The position numbers were made by a program, and so were the translations under genes. This document shows, in pieces, positions 16,942 through 24,634 of a stretch of 64,000 bases of DNA. The stretch covers positions 351,656-415,655 of the forward strand of contig NZ_JAGFMD010000002.1 in assembly GCF_017592825.1 (NCBI RefSeq). The letters are read 5' to 3'. The notes beneath the pieces are model-generated. The model saw only the letters and a list, made by a program, of their open reading frames with translations. It searched no databases and had not been told where the DNA came from. Origin of the DNA: Roseivirga sp. E12. GTDB taxonomy: Bacteria > Bacteroidota > Bacteroidia > Cytophagales > Cyclobacteriaceae. Positions within the stretch are counted from its first letter, which is position 1. Each line of letters starts with the position of its first letter.

Positions 16942-18531
16942 ATGAAGCTTCGACTTGCTATTCTTGCCTTATTTCTCTCAACATCCCTTTTCGCTCAAAA
17001 ACATTTTGATAGGTTCAATGAGCTAGACGTTCAACACTACTCCTTCGATATAAAGCTGAATGACGAAAATGATCGTATTGAAGGAGCCGCAACCGTTATC
17101 GTTAAATTTAAAAAAGAGGTCAGTGAGTTTGTCCTCGACCTGATTAACCCTGAAAATGGAAAAGGCATGTCTGTCAATCGGATCATGTCAAATGAAAAGC
17201 GAATTCCTTATACACATTTTGACAACCAGGTAACCATTAAAGAGGGAGGTAAAGCAGGAGAAATTAAGTCCTTCACAATTGCTTATGATGGGGTTCCGCA
17301 AACCGGCCTAGTCATTTCTAAAAACAAATATGGCGATAGAACTTTTTTCGGAGACAACTGGCCTAACCGTGGAAGGCATTGGCTGCCAACTGTAGACCAT
17401 CCCTCTGATAAGGCAACGGTGGAATGGATAGTTACTGCACCAAGTCACTATAAAGTTGTTGGAAATGGTCGACTTGTTAGAGAGGAGTCTATTGGTAATA
17501 ACTTCACCAAGACGCAGTGGAAAACTGAAGTCGTAATCCCAGTTAAGGTGATGGTCATGGGCGCTGCTCGCTTTGCCGTTGACAATGTAGAAGTTGTGGA
17601 CGGTGCACAGGTATCCAGTTGGGTTTATCCTCAAGACGAAAAAGATGGTTTTTATGACTATGCCCAAGCCGCTCCGATTTTGAAGTGGTTTGTTGATAAT
17701 GTTGCACCCTATCCATATGCCAAACTGGCCAATGTTCAATCCAAAACGCAGTTTGGAGGAATGGAAAACGCAGGTAATATCTTCTACTCAGAAAGATCCA
17801 TAGATGGAAAGCGATCTGCCGAAGGCCTGATAGCTCATGAAATTGCTCACCAATGGTTCGGTAATTCGGCATCCGAGGCCAACTGGCATCATGCATGGTT
17901 AAGCGAAGGTTTTGCAACCTATTTTACCAATCTCTACATGGAAGAGACCTATGGTCGAGATAAGTTGGTAGAAATGGTCAAACAGCAAAGGGAGAATGTG
18001 ATCAATTTCAGCAGGCAACAACTTGTTCCAGTAGTAAATACTGCTGTAACTGACTACATGAAGTTGCTCAATGCAAACACTTATCAAAAGGGTGGCTGGG
18101 TACTGCACATGCTTCGAAAGGAAGTAGGCGATGAAGTTTTTTGGAAAGGTATCAAGACTTACTACAACAAGTTTAAGTACTCCAATGCGTTGACAGAAGA
18201 CTTAAAGGAAGTTTTCGAAGAAGCATCGGGTAAAGACCTTGATCAATTCTTTAAGCAGTGGATATACACCGCGGGACAACCAGAGATTGAGTTCAGTTGG
18301 ACCTACAAAGGCAAAAAGTTAAACATTTTTACTGCACAAGATCAATCTGAACTATTTGAATTTGACCTCGAATTCCTCATCATTTTTGATGATGGCTCTA
18401 CCCAAAAGGAAACATTGAGCATAACTGACGAATACGAATCATTCAAAGTCAAATCAAAGAAAAAGCCTGCCGAAATCGTTCTAGATCCTGACACATGGCT
18501 ACTATTTCAGGGCAAAGTGACAGAGAAATAG
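16942..18531 (+). CDS. Secreted M1 family metallopeptidase
   Basis: A zinc aminopeptidase of 529 residues when started at the ATG at 16942, which gives a clean signal peptide (about 1-18, ending LFAQ); an upstream TTG at 16891 would bury that signal. The beta-sandwich N-terminal domain leads to the exopeptidase motif GGMEN (about 272) and the zinc site HEIAH (299-303) plus Glu322 in WLSEGFATYF. The protein lacks the long C-terminal helical domain of larger M1 enzymes. It acts in the periplasm or outside the cell on peptides. Confidence 0.92.
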   Translation: MKLRLAILALFLSTSLFAQKHFDRFNELDVQHYSFDIKLNDENDRIEGAATVIVKFKKEVSEFVLDLINPENGKGMSVNRIMSNEKRIPYTHFDNQVTIKEGGKAGEIKSFTIAYDGVPQTGLVISKNKYGDRTFFGDNWPNRGRHWLPTVDHPSDKATVEWIVTAPSHYKVVGNGRLVREESIGNNFTKTQWKTEVVIPVKVMVMGAARFAVDNVEVVDGAQVSSWVYPQDEKDGFYDYAQAAPILKWFVDNVAPYPYAKLANVQSKTQFGGMENAGNIFYSERSIDGKRSAEGLIAHEIAHQWFGNSASEANWHHAWLSEGFATYFTNLYMEETYGRDKLVEMVKQQRENVINFSRQQLVPVVNTAVTDYMKLLNANTYQKGGWVLHMLRKEVGDEVFWKGIKTYYNKFKYSNALTEDLKEVFEEASGKDLDQFFKQWIYTAGQPEIEFSWTYKGKKLNIFTAQDQSELFEFDLEFLIIFDDGSTQKETLSITDEYESFKVKSKKKPAEIVLDPDTWLLFQGKVTEK

Positions 18532-18572
18532 TGACATAACCTGTCTGGTATGGTGATTGCCCAGCCATCGGC

Positions 18573-18752
18573 ATGCCTAAGTCACGACTAAAAAGATTTT
18601 TTACATTTCTCATTAGAGGCCTCAGAACTTTGATGATGGCTTATATGGTGGGTATTGCCAATATTGTCAATCAAGAAACTAAGTTCATGGATGACACCAA
18701 TGACAAAATCGAAGTAGTTGAAAAGGAAGCTGATGACGACCCATTTAAATAA
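18573..18752 (+). CDS. Small hypothetical protein, 59 aa
   Basis: Reading from the ATG at 18573 gives a 59-residue protein ending TAA at 18750-18752. It has a basic start (MPKSRLKRF), a hydrophobic or amphipathic helix at about 9-32 and a strongly acidic tail (EVVEKEADDDPFK). The polarity pattern looks like a real small membrane-associated protein rather than noise, and it fills the only gap between the peptidase and the GreA-type gene. I do not recognise a family. Confidence 0.5.
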   Translation: MPKSRLKRFFTFLIRGLRTLMMAYMVGIANIVNQETKFMDDTNDKIEVVEKEADDDPFK

Positions 18753-18754
18753 AA

Positions 18755-19207
18755 CTATTCAATGTTAAGTAGGGCTATCTCTTTTCCTGCAAAGCTAATC
18801 TGATCACCAACCTTCTTGTTAAGCAACTGCTGACCTATTGGTGAAACGGGAGATATAACAAAGAAATCCTGATCGCCTAAAGAAACCTTCCCAATTGAGG
18901 TTGCCATAAAGTACATCGCTTGTGCTGTTGTAATCAGTGCGCCTAAGGCTCCTATCTCATTTTTTTTGTCTGCATCAATACTTAACAAAGCCTGACGCAT
19001 ACGAATCGTCTCATTGAGTTGTTCGGCAATTTTACCTTTCTCCAGATTAATCATCTCGCGACCTGTTTCATACTTGTCTCCCATTGAGCTCTTAGTGTCA
19101 CTCTCAGCAGAACGCTTTAGAGCCTCCATTTCCTGCTCCAATCGATCAATTCTTTCTTCTATATTAGAAAGGCAATGGTTAAGTAATTCTTGTTTGAGGG
19201 CAGACAT
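18755..19207 (-). CDS. GreA/GreB-type transcription factor-like protein
   Basis: A 150-residue protein with an N-terminal coiled coil at about 10-75 (ERIDRLEQEMEALKRS, then GREMINLEKGKIAEQLNET) and a C-terminal GreA/GreB-type domain at about 85-150 (SPIGQQLLNKKVGDQISFAGKEIALLNIE). Such proteins bind the secondary channel of RNA polymerase. It is shorter and more divergent than standard GreA, so transcript cleavage activity is not assured. Homologues in this phylum are sometimes mislabelled 3-oxoacyl-ACP synthase, which the sequence does not support. Confidence 0.8.
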   Translation of the reverse strand: MSALKQELLNHCLSNIEERIDRLEQEMEALKRSAESDTKSSMGDKYETGREMINLEKGKIAEQLNETIRMRQALLSIDADKKNEIGALGALITTAQAMYFMATSIGKVSLGDQDFFVISPVSPIGQQLLNKKVGDQISFAGKEIALLNIE

Positions 19208-19221
19208 ACTGCAAGGTCGGA

Positions 19222-19242
19222 TTTGATGGCCGTTCCATCAAA
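19222..19242. repeat. 8-bp inverted repeat between two minus-strand genes
   Basis: TTTGATGG and CCATCAAA flank a 5-base spacer. It sits in the 42-base gap downstream of the membrane protein gene and just upstream of the GreA-type gene. There is no T-run, so it is a weak terminator at best; it may be a regulatory hairpin. Confidence 0.4.
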
Positions 19243-19249
19243 CAAATCG

Positions 19250-19630
19250 CTAATGAATCCTTCTTAAAAATCGCCATTGCAGTATACCAAAGCTGGCTAC
19301 AACTATGGCGGTAAAAGCAATAAGCCAATATGCCAAGGCACTCAAATTCCAAATCTCTGTTAAAATGACCACTGCACTTGCTAATACCCATAAGACATCT
19401 TGAACAACAATGCTCATCACTTGTTTGCTCTTCAACTCTCTAGGTTTGGTGACCATTACTACTGAAACTGCAAAAAGTAACAACCCTACACCGACAAACT
19501 TAAGCGTGACGGGGTTTGCTTGCATTATTTCCCCCAACTGACCAAAGAACACCAAAACCCCTCCATTTATGGCTGAAAATGCAGCGTTAATTCTTAGGGT
19601 GATTCTAAGTCTTTTACTATTAACCGACAT
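19250..19630 (-). CDS. Four-helix integral membrane protein, unknown function
   Basis: A 126-residue protein with four predicted membrane helices (about 14-32, 42-60, 73-92 and 98-116), a basic loop between helices 2 and 3 (KPRELKSKQ) and a basic C-terminus. No polar motif suggests enzymatic or transport activity. Its start overlaps the end of the SRPBCC gene by 11 bases, so the two are one transcriptional unit. I do not recognise the family beyond its resemblance to small DUF membrane proteins. Confidence 0.75.
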   Translation of the reverse strand: MSVNSKRLRITLRINAAFSAINGGVLVFFGQLGEIMQANPVTLKFVGVGLLLFAVSVVMVTKPRELKSKQVMSIVVQDVLWVLASAVVILTEIWNLSALAYWLIAFTAIVVASFGILQWRFLRRIH

Positions 19631-20081
19631 TTACATACTCCTTTCTATCTAGTTTTTCACATTGTCTTTTCAAGGCTTCATTCATTGCGTTGAAACCGTT
19701 TTGGATGTCCTCTTTAATCATCCCCAACAGAGGCCCTACCATGAAGCCAGAAAAGTTCTCTCCGTGTTTAAATAGTGTGCCACCATTTGCTTGTTCTTCT
19801 AAAATGAAGTAGTGCTCACCATCGAATAGGCCTTTGATAAATAGCTTTCCAATCCATCTAAATTCAGTTTGATTTTCGGCCTTCAATACCTCAGGTCGAA
19901 AGTCCATTTGTTTTCCTTTTTTCATACCAATGGTCACTTCCAATTCGGCACCCTTTTGGGCTTCTCCTCTGATACTCTTTATGAAGGGATTCCAATCAGG
20001 GTATGCTTTAAAATTCATCAAGGTGCTCCAAACCAGCTCTCGGTCAGCTTCAATTGTAATTTCTGTTTCTATCTTTTTCAT
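19620..20081 (-). CDS. SRPBCC (START-like) domain protein
   Basis: A 153-residue SRPBCC domain: it opens with the beta strand KIETEITIEADRELVWSTL, then the characteristic FKAYPDWNPF segment (about 27-36) and ends with a long helix (about 120-145). The fold encloses a hydrophobic pocket for lipids or other small ligands. It is divergent from an AraC regulator 104 bases away, which could control it together with the overlapping membrane protein gene. Ligand unknown. Confidence 0.87.
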   Translation of the reverse strand: MKKIETEITIEADRELVWSTLMNFKAYPDWNPFIKSIRGEAQKGAELEVTIGMKKGKQMDFRPEVLKAENQTEFRWIGKLFIKGLFDGEHYFILEEQANGGTLFKHGENFSGFMVGPLLGMIKEDIQNGFNAMNEALKRQCEKLDRKEYVNVG

Positions 20082-20127
20082 ATGCTTAATGATTAACTAC
20101 TCAAAAGACGTGAAATCCATTGCTCTG

Positions 20128-20142
20128 AGATGAGCATCATCT
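20128..20142. promoter_or_regulatory. Short palindrome between divergent SRPBCC and AraC genes
   Basis: AGATGA and TCATCT are separated by 3 bases in the 104-base divergent intergenic region. It is a candidate operator for the adjacent AraC-type regulator, but the arms are short and chance occurrence is possible. Confidence 0.25.
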
Positions 20143-20185
20143 GCCAAAAAATTGTCAATCCGCGCCAATCTCCCTAAATTGGGTT

Positions 20186-21202
20186 ATGGCTTTCAATGGG
20201 CGTTTTCTACTCAACATTATTCACTTTGCTTCACTCCATGGGGCTGATATTAAAAGCCTTATTTCTCATACCAAACTGAATGTAGATACGCTTAATGAGG
20301 AACACTGCCAGCTTGATTCTACAGTTTATAATAGTGTAATCAACGAGTGCGTGAGTCAAACTGGAGACGATCATTTTGGCTTACACTTGGGAGAGTCTTT
20401 AAACCTCTCAGCCGCTGGTCTGGTGGCTCAAATCACGCAAACAAGTGAAACGATTAAGCAGGCATTGCAATATGCTTGTGATTTTGCCCAGTTAGCTTGT
20501 AGTTCATTGCCAATGGCCTTGACAGAGGAAAACGAGTATTATAAGCTCACATTAACCCCTGAGCCTACTTGGCATTCTCAATCCAAATTGGCTGTAAAAC
20601 ATACTATTGATGGCACTTTGGTATTTACCATCAGAGAGTATCATGAACTGACTAGGAAAAAACACTTCCCACTTCGAATTCATTTGCCTTTTGCCAAGCC
20701 TCATTCCACATTAGAATATGAAAGGCTGTTTCAATGCCCTGTCCATTTTAATAAAGCCGAAATAGCGGTATTCTTCGATAAGCGGCATATGGAAGAATCC
20801 ATTGTCACCAGTGACTATCAACTATTAAAAATATTGGTAGCACATGCTGAAGAGCGGATAAGAGAAATCAGCTCCAATGCTGGTTTTTTCGAACAAGTCA
20901 AGGCATCGGTAGCTTCACTTATTAAACCTGAGTTTCCCAGTTTGGATCAGGTCGCAAGTCACTTCAACATGAGCTCGCGCACCTTTCAAAGAAAGCTTTC
21001 AAGTGAGGGACATAGTTTCAAAGAAATCATTGAATCCTTGAGGGAAGAGTTTGCTTTTTCTTACTTGAAAAGACCGGAGTTATCAATAAGCCAGATAGCC
21101 TATCTCTTGAATTATAACGATGCCAGTAGTTTCATCCGATCCTTTAAAAGATGGACAGGTTATACTCCGAAAAAATGGAGGTCTCAGAATAGCCAGGCCT
21201 AA
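20186..21202 (+). CDS. AraC family transcriptional regulator (OruR/ArgR-like type)
   Basis: A 338-residue cytosolic regulator. Residues about 15-205 resemble the Arabinose_bd-type sensor domain found in OruR/VirF-like proteins (FGLHLGESLNLSAAG at about 62-76). The C-terminal AraC DNA-binding domain at about 235-332 has two helix-turn-helix motifs (LDQVASHFNMSSRTFQRKL and ISQIAYLLNYNDASSFIRSFKRW). It probably senses a small molecule and may regulate the divergent SRPBCC/membrane pair. Effector unknown. Confidence 0.9.
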   Translation: MAFNGRFLLNIIHFASLHGADIKSLISHTKLNVDTLNEEHCQLDSTVYNSVINECVSQTGDDHFGLHLGESLNLSAAGLVAQITQTSETIKQALQYACDFAQLACSSLPMALTEENEYYKLTLTPEPTWHSQSKLAVKHTIDGTLVFTIREYHELTRKKHFPLRIHLPFAKPHSTLEYERLFQCPVHFNKAEIAVFFDKRHMEESIVTSDYQLLKILVAHAEERIREISSNAGFFEQVKASVASLIKPEFPSLDQVASHFNMSSRTFQRKLSSEGHSFKEIIESLREEFAFSYLKRPELSISQIAYLLNYNDASSFIRSFKRWTGYTPKKWRSQNSQA

Positions 21203-21284
21203 ATCAGTCTTCATATATACTTTATAAGACACTCTAAGTTTTTGATTATCATCATCTTTAGGTAAGCATTATTACATTTAGCAT

Positions 21285-22541
21285 ATGGAATCCTCTCTTT
21301 TTCAGTCTCTCACAATTATCATAGGTATTGCTGCAATCTTCAGTTATGTCAATCATAAGTTTTTGAAGCTTCCCATGACAATTGGCCTCATGGTCCTCTC
21401 TCTCGTCTTTGCTGGTATCATGATCATTATCGGCAAGTTTGATAAGGAAGTCATGATGGAAACCTGTGAAGTTGTGACCACTCTCGACTTCAGGCTGCTA
21501 CTTATGGACTTCATGCTGAGCTTCCTGCTATTCGCAGGAGCCCTTCATGTCAACTCAAAATTGCTCAAAAAGGAAAGAGCATCAGTAATGGCATTTGCTA
21601 CACTTGGGGTACTTGTTTCAACTTTTATAGTTGGATTTCTCTCCCAGTGGATATTAGGTGCGATGGGCTTTGAAGTACCACTTACCTATACCCTGCTCTT
21701 CGGTGCTTTAATTTCGCCCACCGATCCAATCGCAGTACTTGCCATTCTAAAATCAGCGAAAGCCCCTAAAAGCCTAGAAACCAAAATATCAGGCGAATCA
21801 CTCTTCAATGATGGCATTGGAGTGGTTGTTTTCTTAAGTATACTGATGGTGCATGAACATGGTATTGCGAGTTTTGAAATCGGAGAAACACTTAAGCTCT
21901 TGGGAGAAGAAGCATTAGGCGGAATCATATTTGGAGCCATCCTTGGCTACCTCGGTTTTCTAATTCTTAAAAGTATTGAGGATGCGCCTAGAATTGAAGT
22001 GCTCATTACCATTGCCATTACTGCTGGCGGTTATGGCCTGGCATCAGTGCTCCATGTTTCTGGTCCCATAGCTATGGTTGTGGCTGGCCTTATTGTAGGC
22101 AATAAGCTTATCGCTATTAAAGATGCCAGTCAATCTTCAAATCAGGTCTCTGAGTTCTGGGAGATGCTGGATGAAATTCTCAATGCAGTTCTTTTCGTAT
22201 TAATTGGTCTGGAGATCATTGCCCTTCCTGACAACATGAGCTATATAATGGCTGGCCTTATTCTCATACCAGCAGTATTATTGGCTCGTTTTATTTCTGT
22301 AGGTATTCCTGTCTCTTTAATGAAGAGTAAAGGAGCCAAAAAGAGTAGTACTGTAATTATGCTAACCTGGGGAGGTCTACGGGGCGGTATATCTATTGCC
22401 TTAGCCTTATCGTTACCGCCTTCCGAATTTAGAGACTTGATCATTTTAGTAACTTATGCCATAGTAGTATTCTCGATTCTTTTTCAGGGGCTTACCATTG
22501 GATTTCTTGTCAAAAAACTAAGCCTCAAAGAGCCTTCATAG
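21285..22541 (+). CDS. Na+/H+ antiporter, CPA1 (NhaP) type
   Basis: A 418-residue cation:proton antiporter with about 12 hydrophobic helices. The helix pair with LLFGALISPTDPIAVLAIL (about 138-156) and ESLFNDGIGVVVFLSI (about 170-185) carries the TDP and ND motifs of the ion-binding site in NhaP-type antiporters. The LTWGGLRGGISIALALSLP segment (about 363) is also a family hallmark. It exports sodium or potassium in exchange for protons, which fits a marine organism. There is no long cytosolic regulatory tail. Confidence 0.92.
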   Translation: MESSLFQSLTIIIGIAAIFSYVNHKFLKLPMTIGLMVLSLVFAGIMIIIGKFDKEVMMETCEVVTTLDFRLLLMDFMLSFLLFAGALHVNSKLLKKERASVMAFATLGVLVSTFIVGFLSQWILGAMGFEVPLTYTLLFGALISPTDPIAVLAILKSAKAPKSLETKISGESLFNDGIGVVVFLSILMVHEHGIASFEIGETLKLLGEEALGGIIFGAILGYLGFLILKSIEDAPRIEVLITIAITAGGYGLASVLHVSGPIAMVVAGLIVGNKLIAIKDASQSSNQVSEFWEMLDEILNAVLFVLIGLEIIALPDNMSYIMAGLILIPAVLLARFISVGIPVSLMKSKGAKKSSTVIMLTWGGLRGGISIALALSLPPSEFRDLIILVTYAIVVFSILFQGLTIGFLVKKLSLKEPS

Positions 22542-22571
22542 TGAAATGATTTTTACATAAATTAGGTTACT

Positions 22572-22985
22572 ATGCTTTATGAGCTCATATATAGAAGCAA
22601 TGCAAAATCGGATACCTCTGAAAGTGATATTCAGAATATACTCCATACAGCAAGGGCTTTTAACAAAGCCAATGGCATAACCGGCTGCCTCTTATTCCAC
22701 AACAACCAGTTTTTACAACTGCTCGAAGGAGAGTTCAATCTGTTAATGAAGCTCTATGAGCGTATTAAAACCGATACTCGACATGATGGTTTAGTACTGT
22801 TGCATATGCGCGAGACTGCTTACAGAGTTTATCCTAATTGGACCATGGCCTATCAATCGATGGAGCCAACCGATGTTAAGGCGAAAGTGGGAATTACCGA
22901 ATTCACTGAATTCGAGCCAGAGGAAGAATCGGCCCTTTCGAAACAGCTATTCAAAGCCGTAAGCAACAATATGATGACAGGCTAA
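22572..22985 (+). CDS. BLUF domain blue-light photoreceptor
   Basis: A 137-residue stand-alone BLUF domain. The flavin-site residues are all present with the spacing of AppA: Tyr7 (LIYRS), Asn31, Gln49 (FLQLLEG), Trp90 and Met92 (PNWTMAY). Blue light shifts hydrogen bonding around FAD and changes the C-terminal helices. No fused GGDEF, EAL or cyclase output domain exists, so it must signal through a partner protein. The stop interlocks with that of the convergent alanine dehydrogenase gene. Confidence 0.93.
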   Translation: MLYELIYRSNAKSDTSESDIQNILHTARAFNKANGITGCLLFHNNQFLQLLEGEFNLLMKLYERIKTDTRHDGLVLLHMRETAYRVYPNWTMAYQSMEPTDVKAKVGITEFTEFEPEEESALSKQLFKAVSNNMMTG

Positions 22986-24208
22986 AATCTCGCTGCTGTT
23001 AGCAGACTCAAGTCTTTGAATGGAAGGTTGAACCTTTTGGCTATACCTAAATTGGTCGTACAACCCTTATAACCGTAAATCCCTTTGCTGAACCATGAGT
23101 AGTGATAGATCATCTCATTGATTCCACCATTATCTCCCATCTTTAAGAGTATTGGTGTCAGAATATTACTAATGGCCGTAGTAGCCGTTCTGGCTGCACG
23201 TGATGCAATATTAGGAACACAGTAGTGAATCACATCGTATTTCGTAAATGTTGGCAGATCGTGAGAAGTAATCTCTGAAGTTTCAATACAACCACCCTGA
23301 TCGATAGACACATCAAGTATTACTGCGCCTGATTTCATTGCTGAAACCATTTCCTCAGTAACCACACATCGTGCGCGTCCCTTCTCAGCTCTCAAAGCAC
23401 CTACAACCACGTCTGCTGATAGTAGCGATTGACTTAGCGTGACACTGTCAATTACAGAAGTAAACACTTGGTTGTTCAACTTGTGCCTGACACGTCTGAG
23501 CTTATAGATTTCATTGTCAAAAATTCTGACTTCCGCTCCCAAGCCGATAGCCGCTCTTGAAGCGTATTCAGCGACAGTTCCTGCGCCAAGTATTACCACT
23601 CTGGTCGGAGGCACGCCTGTAATACCCCCTAGTATAATTCCTTTCCCGCCACCGATACTACTCATTAATTCAGCGGCAATCGGAATGACTAAACTTCCCG
23701 CCACCTCACTCATGGCGTTAACAATGGGTTGACCTTCTGCTTTATCTTCCAATAGTTCGAAGCCCAAAGCTGTTATTTTCTTTTTGTTAATCAACTCGAA
23801 GTACTCAGCAGAAGCATTTCCTGGTTGAATGGCTGAAAATACTGTCGAACCGGGTTTTATGAGCTCTAATTCTTCTTTGGTTGGTGGTTCAACTTTCACT
23901 ATTAAATCAGCCTCAAAGGCTTCTTTTCTGGAGTAAACAATTTGAGCACCGCTTTCCGAATATTCACGATCTTGGAAAAATGCGTTTTTACCAGCCCCTT
24001 GTTCCACCTGGACTTCATGACCGTTAGCAACCAAAATACCTACAGCTGCTGGAGTAAGGCTAACACGGTTTTCTTGAAGAGATACTTCATTCGGCACCGA
24101 TATCTGCAATGACTTACTACCAGACTTAACTTTTAAAAGCTTTTCCTCTGGATAGAGGCTCCCTTCTTTGGCTAAAGCTGCGAACCCCGATTTTCCCGTT
24201 TCATCCAT
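22982..24208 (-). CDS. ald: Alanine dehydrogenase
   Basis: A 408-residue enzyme of the alanine dehydrogenase/transhydrogenase-alpha family. N-terminal region: LQENRVSLTPAAV and the catalytic-region GAGKNAFF. The Rossmann motif is VVILGAGTVAEYA (about 203-215), and later segments are LDVSIDQGGCIETS (about 298) and YCVPNIAS. It interconverts L-alanine and pyruvate plus ammonia with NAD+. A 35-residue N-terminal extension precedes the usual start. It overlaps tsaE by 8 bases, in a porX-tsaE-ald operon. Confidence 0.9.
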   Translation of the reverse strand: MDETGKSGFAALAKEGSLYPEEKLLKVKSGSKSLQISVPNEVSLQENRVSLTPAAVGILVANGHEVQVEQGAGKNAFFQDREYSESGAQIVYSRKEAFEADLIVKVEPPTKEELELIKPGSTVFSAIQPGNASAEYFELINKKKITALGFELLEDKAEGQPIVNAMSEVAGSLVIPIAAELMSSIGGGKGIILGGITGVPPTRVVILGAGTVAEYASRAAIGLGAEVRIFDNEIYKLRRVRHKLNNQVFTSVIDSVTLSQSLLSADVVVGALRAEKGRARCVVTEEMVSAMKSGAVILDVSIDQGGCIETSEITSHDLPTFTKYDVIHYCVPNIASRAARTATTAISNILTPILLKMGDNGGINEMIYHYSWFSKGIYGYKGCTTNLGIAKRFNLPFKDLSLLTAARF

Positions 24209-24623
24209 GTTTGGTCAGTTTGTAGTTTCTCCGTTCTCCTTCAAGATTTTCAATCTCAACCTTTAAGAACTTTTCGGGCATCAACCCTCCTATTCTTTGA
24301 GGCCATTCTATAACACATAAGTTGCCAGAGTAAAAATACTCATCGACTCCTATCTCCATTGCCTCTTCAGGTTTTTCGATTCTATAAAAGTCGAAGTGAT
24401 AAATGGTCTCATCACTTGCTGTTAAGTATTCATTGACAATAGAAAATGTAGGGCTCTGCACATTATCCAACACTTTCAATTGCTCGCCTAGGGCCTTGGT
24501 CAAAGTAGTTTTTCCAGCACCCATCTCTCCCAGCAAAACCCAAATCTTCTCCTCTCCTGCGAAGGCAATAATATCGGAGGCAACTTTGGGCAAATCGTTC
24601 AGGGAATTTGCTTTAATCAACAT
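24201..24623 (-). CDS. tsaE: tRNA threonylcarbamoyladenosine biosynthesis ATPase TsaE
   Basis: A 140-residue P-loop ATPase. The Walker A motif GEMGAGKTTLTKAL lies at about 33-46, followed by SPTFSIVNEY (switch I region, about 58) and FDFYRIEKPEEAMEIGVDEYF, then VIEWPQRI (about 106), all typical of TsaE. It supports the TsaD-TsaB complex in making t6A at position 37 of ANN-decoding tRNAs. The gene sits between porX and ald; the overlap with ald and the 11-base gap after porX suggest one operon. Confidence 0.95.
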   Translation of the reverse strand: MLIKANSLNDLPKVASDIIAFAGEEKIWVLLGEMGAGKTTLTKALGEQLKVLDNVQSPTFSIVNEYLTASDETIYHFDFYRIEKPEEAMEIGVDEYFYSGNLCVIEWPQRIGGLMPEKFLKVEIENLEGERRNYKLTKHG

Positions 24624-24634
24624 TCAAATGTCTT

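Noticed and set aside
17308..17917. Two long minus-strand frames (143 and 120 residues)
   Set aside because: Both are antisense to the M1 peptidase and have no recognisable motif or independent start signals.
18755..19207. 3-oxoacyl-ACP synthase annotation for the 150-residue protein
   Set aside because: It has no thiolase fold or active-site cysteine; the coiled coil and C-terminal domain are of GreA/GreB type.
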